In this document: in pieces, positions 10,495 through 19,100 of the stretch | Layout: each line of letters begins with the position of its first letter | Position numbering within the stretch: the first letter of the stretch is position 1 | Assembly (NCBI GenBank): GCA_009602735.1 | Contig: WELA01007307.1 | Coordinates: 378,435 to 442,434, forward strand | DNA from: Mesotaenium endlicherianum | Lineage: Eukaryota; Streptophyta; Zygnematophyceae; Zygnematales; Mesotaeniaceae | Direction: 5' to 3' | DNA: 64,000 bases | Program-made: the position numbers and the translations under genes | The notes under the pieces: model-generated | Seen by the model: only the letters and a program-made list of their open reading frames with translations | What the model was told of the DNA's origin: nothing | The model's database searches: none

Positions 10495-11940
10495 ATGGCC
10501 CCTGACCAGGTCTACGGAAGCCCATCCCCAGACGCGGCAACGTCAAGATATGAAGAACGCCAGTGCAATATTGGCGAATGGGCCGAAGAATGCAGTCAGA
10601 ATTCAGGAAATTCTGGAGGGTCTGGAAAGACCATTTGCCTGGAGGTGATTTTTGAAGATCACAGGAAGGAGACGGCCAAGAGATTGCCCGCCACACCTAT
10701 TCTGATGAACCCAGAGCCAGAGGCCAAAGGGCAACCACAAGACATAGTTGGCAGCACAGCTGAGTCGACCACCAGGCAAATCATGGAGCAGTTGCTGGAA
10801 ACAGACGGCCCTCGACTCAAGGAAGAAAAAGTGGCGAAAGCAGCTCTTGCTCTACACTTAGCCATCATCTACATGGCGAGGCTCAACACAGGAGGGGATG
10901 AAGAATCGCCGCCTCCTGGAACAGAAAAGCCGAAAGAGGGAGGGGATGCAGAGATGCAAGGCCTCTCAGAGTTGGAGTTGCCATCACTCAACAATGGAGG
11001 GGACATCGGGGAAGAAATTCCACGTTTTCCCACGCCAGAGTTGGATCTGCTTGACTTACAGGAGCTGAGGACAAACGACTGGGTAGCTGACCACCTGTTG
11101 GGGCCAAGCCCGGCAGACCTTTATGAAGAATTAAGGTCACCAACATCCAGTACTCCTACTGCCAGGCTTCCAGTGGCAAAGCCCAAGTCAATCGCACAAC
11201 CGCCGCAACGGCAAGAGGTGACTGCCTGCACTGCTAAAGTGGAGACAGCGCAAGGCAAGCCCGAAAGTCGCGCAAGCAGACCAAGGAAAGTGGCCCGTGA
11301 GAGTAACGCATCTTTTAGGAGGATGCTAAAGCGATATTTCAAGCATAAAGGGAAGGCTCAAAGAGAGGGCGTTTCGCGAGGAACCACAACCCCACCTCCT
11401 CCGCCTCTGCGGGATATTCTGCAGAGAGAGGGAGAGGACGGCTTGGTTTGCAGGGCAATGGCATTGGGCATTAGTGTGCCGCCAGGCATTAACACGCCCT
11501 TGTTGCAACTATTAGATCTTAGGATGCAGAGGCCGGAGGCACCTGCTCCCATGACACCTGCAATCCCAGAATGGGAACTGATGGATCTGAGAAACACCAT
11601 CAGCCGCTTGACCGCAGCAGATGATGCTTTCCTTGCACAACTAGCGGCACCTCAAAGGCCGCAAACGTTGGCGCAGGCATGGACGGTCACACCACCCGCA
11701 AGGGAGGAGTATGGCACGACCGTTGCCCGCATGGCTATTATTGAGCGAGAATGGGGCTGGATGATCAGCCCTAATACAGATTCTGCAGGTTGGCCAATGG
11801 CAAACCAACCTCGGCCACGTGAAGAAGGAGGGATCGGGACCGGTTGGACTGCAGTCGACGAGGCAACCCATCCGGAGGCGCCTGACATACCCCTCACCGC
11901 AGGAGAGGCGACGCGTCATTGGGAAACGGTAAAAGCCTAG
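10495..11940 (+). CDS. Element F unknown ORF between methyltransferase and RT
   Basis: This 481-codon open frame lies 3 bases after the methyltransferase frame and about 200 bases before RT. I recognise no domain. It is rich in Pro, Glu, Ala and Thr, with acidic stretches, a short hydrophobic helix (KAALALHLAIIYMARL, about 10840-10888) and a basic patch (RPRKVARESNASFRRMLKRY, about 11280-11338). It could be a disordered linker of the Pol polyprotein, a diverged accessory protein, or a second domain captured with the methyltransferase. It is the longest uninterrupted unknown in the element. Confidence 0.5.
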   Translation: MAPDQVYGSPSPDAATSRYEERQCNIGEWAEECSQNSGNSGGSGKTICLEVIFEDHRKETAKRLPATPILMNPEPEAKGQPQDIVGSTAESTTRQIMEQLLETDGPRLKEEKVAKAALALHLAIIYMARLNTGGDEESPPPGTEKPKEGGDAEMQGLSELELPSLNNGGDIGEEIPRFPTPELDLLDLQELRTNDWVADHLLGPSPADLYEELRSPTSSTPTARLPVAKPKSIAQPPQRQEVTACTAKVETAQGKPESRASRPRKVARESNASFRRMLKRYFKHKGKAQREGVSRGTTTPPPPPLRDILQREGEDGLVCRAMALGISVPPGINTPLLQLLDLRMQRPEAPAPMTPAIPEWELMDLRNTISRLTAADDAFLAQLAAPQRPQTLAQAWTVTPPAREEYGTTVARMAIIEREWGWMISPNTDSAGWPMANQPRPREEGGIGTGWTAVDEATHPEAPDIPLTAGEATRHWETVKA

Positions 11941-12136
11941 GAAACAAGCTGCCGAACCTATGGGAACGGAGGAGCAAGCTGCAAAGCCTGCTACCCCACC
12001 TCCTAAGAATCAGGCAGAAAAGCCTGAGGGCCAGGATGAGGGCGGGAAGCCCCCAACTGCACCTAAGGAGTAGCAACTACTGGATGCCTTTGTTGGGGAG
12101 AAGCAACCTGAAATTGAGACTTTTGCCATTGGGAAA

Positions 12137-13610
12137 ATGGTCTCAGCCCAGCAGAGAGCACAAGTAGAAAGGTTGTTGAAGAAGCACCGCAAGGTATTTG
12201 CTTTCACTAAGGAGGAGATTGGTAGAACCACTGCCAGTGTGTGCGAGATCACACTAACTACTGATAACCCAGTCAGACTTGGGCTGCATAAGCTCAGTCA
12301 GACAGAATGGGACTGTGTGGAGAAAACTTGCGAAGAGCTGCATAAGCTCCGCATGATTGAAAAATCTACCTCAGTGCATGGGGCTCCCACAGTAGTAGTC
12401 GCTAAAAAGGACGAGGTCGGCAATTACACTGCCACTTGTATGTGTGGAGATTACAGGCGACTGAATCTCTACACGGAGCCAGACAGCTATGTGATGCCTA
12501 CACCGGAGCGGATCTTTGCAATTGCCACCACCGGAAAGGTGTTCAGCATCATCGATCTGCGCCAAGGCTTCAACCAGATCCCTGTGAAAACAGAAGATCG
12601 AGGTAAGACCGCTCTCTGGGCTCAAAGGGAACTTTGGCCATGGATAGTAATGCCATTTGGGTTGAAAAATGCCCCAGCCATATTTCAGAGGACTATGGAT
12701 AAAGTACTGGAAGGGCTGGATTTTGCTAAGCCATACATTGACGATGTGGTAGTATTCAGCAAGTCCATAGAGGAGTACCTCGAGCACTTGGAACAAGTAT
12801 TCCAGCGCCTGGAGAAATTCCAGATGAAGCTGCAACCTGGGAAGTGCAGATTCTTTGAGGGACACGTACCTTACTCAACACATGAGATTGGGAAACAATG
12901 CTATGTCCCCTCAGGCTGTGAAGATTGAGGCTATTTACAAGATACCTGCACCTGCGAATGTGTCTAAGCTGAAAGCTCTGTTAGGGCTAAGCGGATACTA
13001 TCGTAAGTTTGTGAAGGATTATAGCAGAATTGCTAAACCCCTGACGGAACTCCTGAAAAAGGATGTGCCTTTTGCGTGGACAGAAGCTCAGGAGAAAGCC
13101 ATGAACGAGCTTAAGGAGCGGCTGGTAACAGCCCCAATCTTGCAAACGCCCGACTACTCCAAGCTGTTCAATCTGCACACTGACTGGAGTCGTGTGGGAA
13201 TTAGCGCAGTACTCACTCAGGTCGCAAGCCCTAGAGAGGAGTATGTCATTGCCTATGCCTCACGCTCTAACAATCGAGCGGAGAGCAACTACTTGTCCTA
13301 TGAAGGAAAGCTGCTGGCAGTGGTTTGGGCTGTCACACACTTCAAAGAGTATCTGTGGGGAAGACCCTTCACACTGATCATGGATCACTCACCGTTACTA
13401 TGGTTGATGAAGAATGGAGACCTCACCGGTAAGTTGGCTCGCTGGGCACTTAAGCTGCAAGAGTACCAAACGACGGTGGTGCACAGAGCAGGAGTGCTCA
13501 ACAACGACGCCGATGGACTCAGCAGGAACCCAGACACATCTTCAGACGACAAAACAGGAGCTCAAGAGGACAAGACCCGAGCAGCCCAGCAGAGTTGGTG
13601 GCTTGCCTAG
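12137..13610 (+). pseudogene. Element F reverse transcriptase and RNase H
   Basis: RT motifs read in order: CMCGDYRRLN, VFSIIDLRQGFNQI, MPFGLKNAPAIFQ and the catalytic YIDD at 12734-12745. The thumb follows (LLGLSGYYRKFV), then Ty3/gypsy RNase H (LHTDWSRVGISAVLTQ, YLSYEGKLLAVVWAV, DADGLSRNPD near 13510-13540). The RNase H is closer to that of element D (62893-63681, minus) than to families B or C, so F, D and G probably form one lineage. The region makes the DNA copy and degrades the RNA template in the particle. Broken lightly. Confidence 0.88.
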
Positions 13611-13720
13611 CCGAAATGGCTGGAATAGTAGCATCAGGTGAAGCTGAGCCTCTACCCCTGTTCAGTCCAGAGATCTGGAAAGATCAAGCTACTATGCACT
13701 GGCTGTAGACGGGAATTCAC

Positions 13721-15169
13721 TTGGAAGGACAATCAGTGAAGGAGAAGGACCAGGTAAGCCATCGAGCTAAAAGGTTTTGCTGGAAACGCAACAACCTCTT
13801 CAAAATTGAAGAAACTGGTCAGGAGAAGTTAGTACCAGAACCCATCAGGAGACGAGCTCTTGTGCAGGAAATGCACGAGAACATTGGACACTATGGTGTT
13901 AAGAAGACATATAGTCTTTTGGAACTATCTTACTGGTGGAGGGGCATGAAGCAGCAGTGTGAAGATGTGATCAAGGCCTGTCAAAGGTGTGATCGCGTCA
14001 AGGCTGCTTTTACACAGCAACATCCACACTTGCAACCTTTGCCAATCATGGGCCTAGGCTACCGCTGGAGCTGCGATCTCGCAGGTGAGCTACCGCTGTC
14101 TAAGCGAGGTAACAAGTATATCATGGTTATGATTGAGCATTTCTCTGAGTGGATAGAGGTGGTGCCTCTGACTGCTAAGGAGAGTTTAGGGACCGCGGAA
14201 GCGTTCCTCAATGGTGTGATTGTGCGTCATGGAGCTCCAGCAGAAGTGCTGACAGACCAAGGGTCTGAGTTCCAAGGGTCTTTTCAGAAACTCTTGGATA
14301 GATGCTCCATCCATCATCGCACTACGTCTAGAGATCATCCGCAAGCAGATGGTCTGACAGAAAGGATGGTGCAAACCATTAAGTCTGCTTTGCGCAAGTT
14401 TTGCCTTGAGCATGACAAGCGTGACTGGGATCTGGCCCTGCCATGGCTGGTTATGGGTTACAGATTTAGCAAGCAGGCTGCCTTGGCAAATTACTCGCCA
14501 TATCAGATACTGTTTGGCAGAAGTCTAGTAGTGCCCAGCAGCATCAAGCAGGAGATTGAACAGGTGAAACACCTGGACAGCCCTGATGAACTATTAAAAG
14601 TGATGGTACGCCGTAAGGCGTTATTTGAACGCATGATGCCGGCTGCACTGGACAGTCTGAAAATTGCACAGAAAAGAGATACGCAGCGTTACGCCAGGAC
14701 GCGAGACGAGAGCTACCGCCAGCAGATGACCCAGCTTCAAGAAGGAGACTTTGTCTACCGCAAGCGCCAGACCAAGACCACCATCGACACCAGTTCAGGT
14801 GCAGTGATCTTACGCGTGAAACATGCGTTCGAAAATGGTGTGTTAGAACTGGAAGGTTCTGATGGTAAAACCATGAGAGACTACGTGCAGAATTGCTCGC
14901 TATGCCATTTGCCGAATATTGATCCTACAGTTAGGGTTGTGCTCGAGGAATTGGTGCCAGCCACACCTTGTGCCAGCTGCAAAGTGCTGGATGATCAGGA
15001 AGCAATGGTAACTTGCAATAAGTGTGGTGCCCGGTGGCACACTTTCTACATTGGCGAGGAAGAGATTATGGCAGGACGATGGGAATGTCCTGACTGCCTT
15101 CCTAAACCCCTAGCCGCAGGGCTAGAAAATAATAGCTTTCAGCAGAAAAGGCAGGGACACCTCAGCTGA
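13721..15169 (+). CDS. Element F integrase with C-terminal PHD-like finger
   Basis: This 482-codon frame contains the HHCC zinc-binding domain (HENIGHYGVKK, CQRCDR), the DDE core (WSCDLAGELPL, LTDQGSEF, HPQADGLTER) and a C-terminal DNA-binding region. A Cys/His-rich finger follows at 14969-15097 (CASC...CNKC...WH...CPDC), the spacing of a PHD finger, where families B and C have a chromodomain. PHD fingers commonly read the histone H3 tail, so a role in choosing the integration site is a fair inference. The related tail at 52038-52172 has the complete canonical pattern. Confidence 0.85.
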   Translation: MEGQSVKEKDQVSHRAKRFCWKRNNLFKIEETGQEKLVPEPIRRRALVQEMHENIGHYGVKKTYSLLELSYWWRGMKQQCEDVIKACQRCDRVKAAFTQQHPHLQPLPIMGLGYRWSCDLAGELPLSKRGNKYIMVMIEHFSEWIEVVPLTAKESLGTAEAFLNGVIVRHGAPAEVLTDQGSEFQGSFQKLLDRCSIHHRTTSRDHPQADGLTERMVQTIKSALRKFCLEHDKRDWDLALPWLVMGYRFSKQAALANYSPYQILFGRSLVVPSSIKQEIEQVKHLDSPDELLKVMVRRKALFERMMPAALDSLKIAQKRDTQRYARTRDESYRQQMTQLQEGDFVYRKRQTKTTIDTSSGAVILRVKHAFENGVLELEGSDGKTMRDYVQNCSLCHLPNIDPTVRVVLEELVPATPCASCKVLDDQEAMVTCNKCGARWHTFYIGEEEIMAGRWECPDCLPKPLAAGLENNSFQQKRQGHLS

Positions 15170-15179
15170 AAGGGAGGGG

Positions 15180-16040
15180 TATAAGAGGTATTAAGGCAAG
15201 GCAAGGGTTTTTAAAATTTTCTGCTAAGTCTTAGGATAAGCGGATGGTGAGAGCTGGGTGACGGAAAACGTTGCCCTGAGTGTTGGTCATGGTTGCATGG
15301 TGCAAGTTCAGGAGCCCAGGGATGGGTCAACCCTGGTAAGGCTTGTCACCGACACATGTGTGAAGGTCGATCGACCATGTTTGCCCACACGTGAGGAGGG
15401 CCACCGACACATCAACCAGGTCGAAGACACACGTGCTGAAAAGCTACGCACGTACCGAGGGACCGACACTGTTAGGCACGACATAAATGTATTATACTTG
15501 ATGATACAAAATTCCGTGCTATGTACTTTTGTCTTATACTTGATAACACAATGTATATAGCAAAATCGTTTGATTTACGATTGTTGTGGAATCGTGCTGA
15601 TGCTGCCGAGAGGTCGCGGGTTTGATTCCGTTCGGCGACTCCCTTGAGTCACTTGGTTCGTTGTTCTCTTTCTCGTTAACGATCGTCGTTAACAAAACAC
15701 AATGACAGTCATTATCCAAAATGATGAAAGTCAAAACAATTTACTAAATCCGTAAATACTTAACTTGATAGTGCATAACTAATCAAAGTAACTTTATGAT
15801 TAATTATCCTATATTTTTGCAAAGTATCGGAGATACGTTGTCGATCCATTTGCAGGTCGTTTCGCCAATCGACCAGGGATTAGTCGGCACACGCGTGTGT
15901 CGAATAATTCATCAAGATGCAATCATTTATCAATTAATATATCGATAAATAGTATAACGCATTTTAGGTGATCAGGAAAACGTCCCAAACACGCCTAAAA
16001 AGCGTAACAGTTTGAGACTTTCGGGGACGATAGTGCCAAA
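15180..16040 (+). other. Unassigned stretch between element F and piggyBac relic P1
   Basis: No gene is visible. The first 300 bases directly follow the F purine tract and may be its 3' LTR, but no matching copy was found to prove it. GTTAACGA-TCG-TCGTTAAC at 15675-15693 is a perfect 8-bp inverted repeat. A tRNA B-box-like word (GGTTTGATTCC) lies near 15620, but no tRNA fold could be built around it. Confidence 0.35.
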
Positions 16041-17302
16041 ATGTTCTTGATGGGAGAGGTGAGAAAGAGGGTGAATAAAAAGAAAGGAGAAGACCTCTTC
16101 CAAGAATTCTTTGCCTACAAAGGGAAGAGGTCGTATATGAATGCAAAGGCCAGTCAAAGCTTTATGAAACAAGGAGAGGAAGAGTTTATACAAGTGTTTA
16201 GCCCGGGTGTGTATAAGAGGAAACTTTTCACAGAACCCGAGAGTCAGACAGATAGTCTGCCTGACAGTCAACCTAGTGTGCAGCAACGTTTAGAGCTACT
16301 GTTAGATGAGACTGAGATTGAGGAGCCATGTGATCCTAGTCTTGAGAGTGCACAATTTTCGCCTGAAATCGGTAAAAAGAAGAGAGGCATGCCGTTTGGG
16401 AGTGATAAGATACGAGCACGTGCTCAGAGAAGCAAATTCAAGCTGCAGGAGGTTGCAGCACAGAGAAGAGACAAAGGCAAGTCTAAGGTGCTAGATCTTG
16501 AAATGGCAGTGCTTCGGAGGCCAGTAGTAGTTCATCCGAAAAGGAGGAGGAGCAAGTGCCCCCCTTGAGCATGCAAGAAGAGGGGGATCCACCATCCGAC
16601 CTATTTGAGGAGTGGAGTTGGCAGCCTGCTGTACCTGGCGAGACCTATGACAGCATGCTTTTGAAGCCTAGCAAAGATCATGGATTGCAAGGCATCCCTG
16701 GCAGGACCTTTAGAGGGCTTTCTCCTTTTGGCATATTGTGCTTGCTTATGCCTACGTGATTCTTTGAGCACCTAGCCAAAGAGACCAATGCATATGCAGC
16801 AGAGCATAGTATTAGAGGTTGAATTGTTGTGTTTCATGGTCTATGCATGGCAATGGGAGTGCATGCTCTTCCTAGCCTAATGCATTATTGGAAAAAGATA
16901 CACAAAGGGCCCATAGCTTTGGCTAGCTTTGGCCGATTCATGTCTAGGAATAGATTCAAGAAAATTAGAAAGTACTTTCATGTGAAAGACAGTAGGAGTA
17001 GAAAATGCTTTCCCAAAAACATTATGGATGAGATGTGTTGTTTTTAACATCCCAAAGAGGCTGGACCTCCTAAGGTGACAACAAGACTGAGCAGTACCCA
17101 CCTTCAAGTGAAGAACGACACACTTAGAGGCACTTCCCTAGAGAGTATACTGACAAGAAGAGAGATTCCTGTGTCGTGTGTGTTGCTGGTACCTTTGGTC
17201 AGCGTGCTAATAGGAAGAGAGCTACAAGGACTCCACTATAATGCTTTCACTGCAATGTTTTTCCTTTGTGCAGCTCCTTGCTTTGAGATATATCACAAAT
17301 AG
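16041..17302 (+). pseudogene. piggyBac-type transposase relic P1, catalytic core missing
   Basis: A degraded piggyBac (DDE_Tnp_1_7) transposase. The polar N-terminal part is at 16041-16568. The conserved entry to the transposase domain is at about 16740-17040 (FFEHLAKETNAYAAEHS, MGVHALPSLMHYWKK, FMSRNRFKKIRKYFHV). The sequence then jumps to the C-terminal Cys-rich domain (CVVC near 17172, CFHC near 17256, CAAPCFEIYH to 17299). Roughly the central 300 residues, including the catalytic Asp residues, are absent. Stops fall after MPT (about 16757) and after SIRG (about 16820), plus one stop and a frame change inside the Cys-rich domain. I found no terminal inverted repeats or TTAA pair. It is a dead, internally deleted copy, distinct in sequence from P2. 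Confidence 0.8.
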
Positions 17303-17538
17303 AGCTTTAGATCACTTAGATGTGGGTCCTAAGAGGGAGGTTGGAGCAGGCATATAGTATACTTATCGACAAGTTTCCTCGTAAAACTCGAACACTGCAA
17401 TTAATTTATAAAGTGTGATATTGGATGTAAGATGTGCTGCATATGAGTAGGGTTGCATGCTAGATGCCTGATATTTATTTTGAGTTTTTTTGTTTGAAAA
17501 AGTAACTGTAAACATGTCATTTTGTGAATTATAGGGAT
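17303..17538 (+). other. Short AT-rich stretch between P1 and the E LTR
   Basis: About 235 AT-rich bases with no visible gene. It may be the 3' noncoding end of P1. Confidence 0.3.
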
Positions 17539-18222
17539 TGAAAGGTCATAGTATTGTAGTGCATTTTTGTGGTTATTTTGATGTAAATTCGTCGAAAGTT
17601 AAGTATTGAGAAAGTTATGGTTTCTTGAAGTTCAATTAGTTTAAAGGTTGGTCGACGACTGTTCTTAATTCGCGGTGAGCACGATCGTTGGATTGACCAA
17701 CAACGTCAAGCGATCTTGGCCGTTAGAGTGAATTCGAACCTTCACGTAATTCGGCTGACGCGGAGTGCCAACCAGGTCGGCTTACCGAGAAGTTTCGGAG
17801 TCGCCTAGCGCGCCTTAATTAGTATGTTCTATATATTTCGATGCACGCATGTGGACGTCAGATTGGCCCGACACGTCGGATGAGGCTGATTTGGCCTCCT
17901 CACGAATGTTCTGGAAGGGACGCTTGGAAATTTCATTGCTAAGCGGCCCTTCCTCCTATGGGGCGAGCGGTCGTCGTAGAAAGCTATAAATAAGCATAAC
18001 TTCTTCGTTTCTTATCAGTTTTCACTTTTGTGAATTTATAGGGGTTTGTAATGACAAGACCTTTTATCCTACTTCATTTGTGAGCAATTTCTTGCTACTC
18101 AAAAAAGAAGTAATTTTCGAAGGCTTTCTTAGTGATATGCTATTGCACTCCGGAGTATGATTGCAACTAGTTTGGTTCCTCAAAAGTCACTACGCTTCCA
18201 CTAGGGCACTCTGCCCCTTTGA
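17539..18222 (+). repeat. Family E LTR
   Basis: About 684 bases, starting TGAAAGGTCATAG and ending CTGCCCCTTTGA. CTATAAATAAGC near 17983 is a good TATA-box candidate, followed by transcribed-looking sequence. The solo copy at 49463-50206 fixes the true ends as TGTAAGGTCA...CCCCTTTCA and the length as about 744. Confidence 0.75.
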
Positions 18223-18259
18223 TCTCGTTTAGGAGAAGGGCTAGTTTGCATATTATATT

Positions 18260-19000
18260 ATGGAGTCTCAGTCGGCAGCTGGAGGAGGCAAACATGTCGA
18301 GCATGTCGAGAGCGTGGAGCAGCAGGCAGCGCGAACAATGACCAGAGAGCAACAAGAGATGCAGGCGATGCTAAGGCAAATGGCAACTGCAATTGGAGGA
18401 GAAGTCTACATCCAGTTTGCGCGCGGAGGTGGAGAAGATGGTGAAAATTGTTGTGGGGAACGTCGCTTCCAGAAGTTCAGCACCTGCACCTGCTATACCA
18501 CCAATCCATGTTCCACCAGTGGTGCAACCTGTTATTCCACCCCCATCAGGAGTGCGTGCACCTAAGCCTGAAGTGTATACTGGAGAGCGTGGATCGTAAC
18601 CTGTTCAATCGATTTTTGGAGTGAAAAAGTTTATGGAGTATTCTGCGCTTACACTTGACAGGCAAGTCGCCTTCGTGATAACTTCGCTGAAGAAGAGTGC
18701 CGGAGCTTGGTATGAGCGGCTATCTGGAGTTCTTGCTATTGTTGATCAGCTCTTTGATGGCTTGACGAGGCAATTTCAACCTATTGCACCCGAGGCTACT
18801 GCTCAAGATCTATTGGTATGCATTGCGCTTCAACGAGCTGGCGCTTCAACGAGCTGGTGCTTCAATGTCCATCCATGCCCATCCATGCTCAAGTCGGGGA
18901 TGATGGACAAATTCAAGAGGGGACTCAAGGACCCTACCGGTCTTGGAGAAATGATGGCATTGGCGACGAGGGTCGATGCTGTGGAGTATAGTCGGAGGCA
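18260..19000 (+). pseudogene. Family E gag-like region
   Basis: Frames at 18260-18599 and 18621-19022. The N-terminal part is Gln/Glu-rich and probably helical. A Pro/Val-rich linker (PPVVQPVIPPP) is followed by PKPEVYTGERGS, then KSAGAWYERLSG and LFDGLTRQFQPIAPE, a pattern typical of plant retrotransposon Gag capsid regions (Retrotrans_gag). Broken. Confidence 0.6.
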
Positions 19001-19100
19001 GTGTAAGGTCATAGGTTTATAAAGTGCATTTTTGGTATGGATGGCGATTTGGAATGATGGGACACGCGATGGATTTGGTTAACCAAGGTCCTACCAACGC

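Larger units (their letters stand above)
6057..15179 (+). mobile_element. Element F: Ty3/gypsy retrotransposon carrying a DNA methyltransferase and PHD finger
   Basis: Parts in order: gag with two zinc knuckles (6057-8250), aspartic protease (about 8320-9093), cytosine-C5 DNA methyltransferase (9096-10491), an unknown proline-rich ORF (10495-11940), RT and RNase H (12137-13610), integrase ending in a PHD-like finger (13721-15169), then a purine tract (AAAGGGAGGGG, 15169-15179). Gypsy order (RT, RNase H, integrase) is clear. The element looks broken, with at least six interruptions, and its LTRs could not be delimited. Capture of DNA methyltransferases by retrotransposons has been reported in dinoflagellates and charophytes (de Mendoza and colleagues, 2018, from memory), which fits the inferred host. 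Confidence 0.85.
17539..19036 (+). mobile_element. Family E LTR retrotransposon fragment (LTR, gag, start of a second LTR)
   Basis: A family E LTR occupies about 17539-18222 and is recognised by its match to the opposite-strand solo LTR at 49463-50206. Shared stretches include CTTAATTCGCGGTGAGC, the ATAAATAAGCATAACTTC region and the end CTAGGGCACTxTGCCCCTTT. A gag-like region follows (18260-19000). At 19003 the LTR start recurs (TGTAAGGTCATAGGTTTAT) for only about 34 bases before family B sequence begins. No RT or integrase is present and no Met-tRNA primer site was seen after the LTR. Broken. Confidence 0.7.

Noticed and set aside
15258-15560. 100-codon frame after element F
   Set aside because: No recognisable domain and placed where the 3' LTR would be; not supported as a gene.
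15590-15660. Possible tRNA or tRNA-derived SINE (B-box-like GGTTTGATTCC)
   Set aside because: No A box at the right distance and no cloverleaf could be paired.
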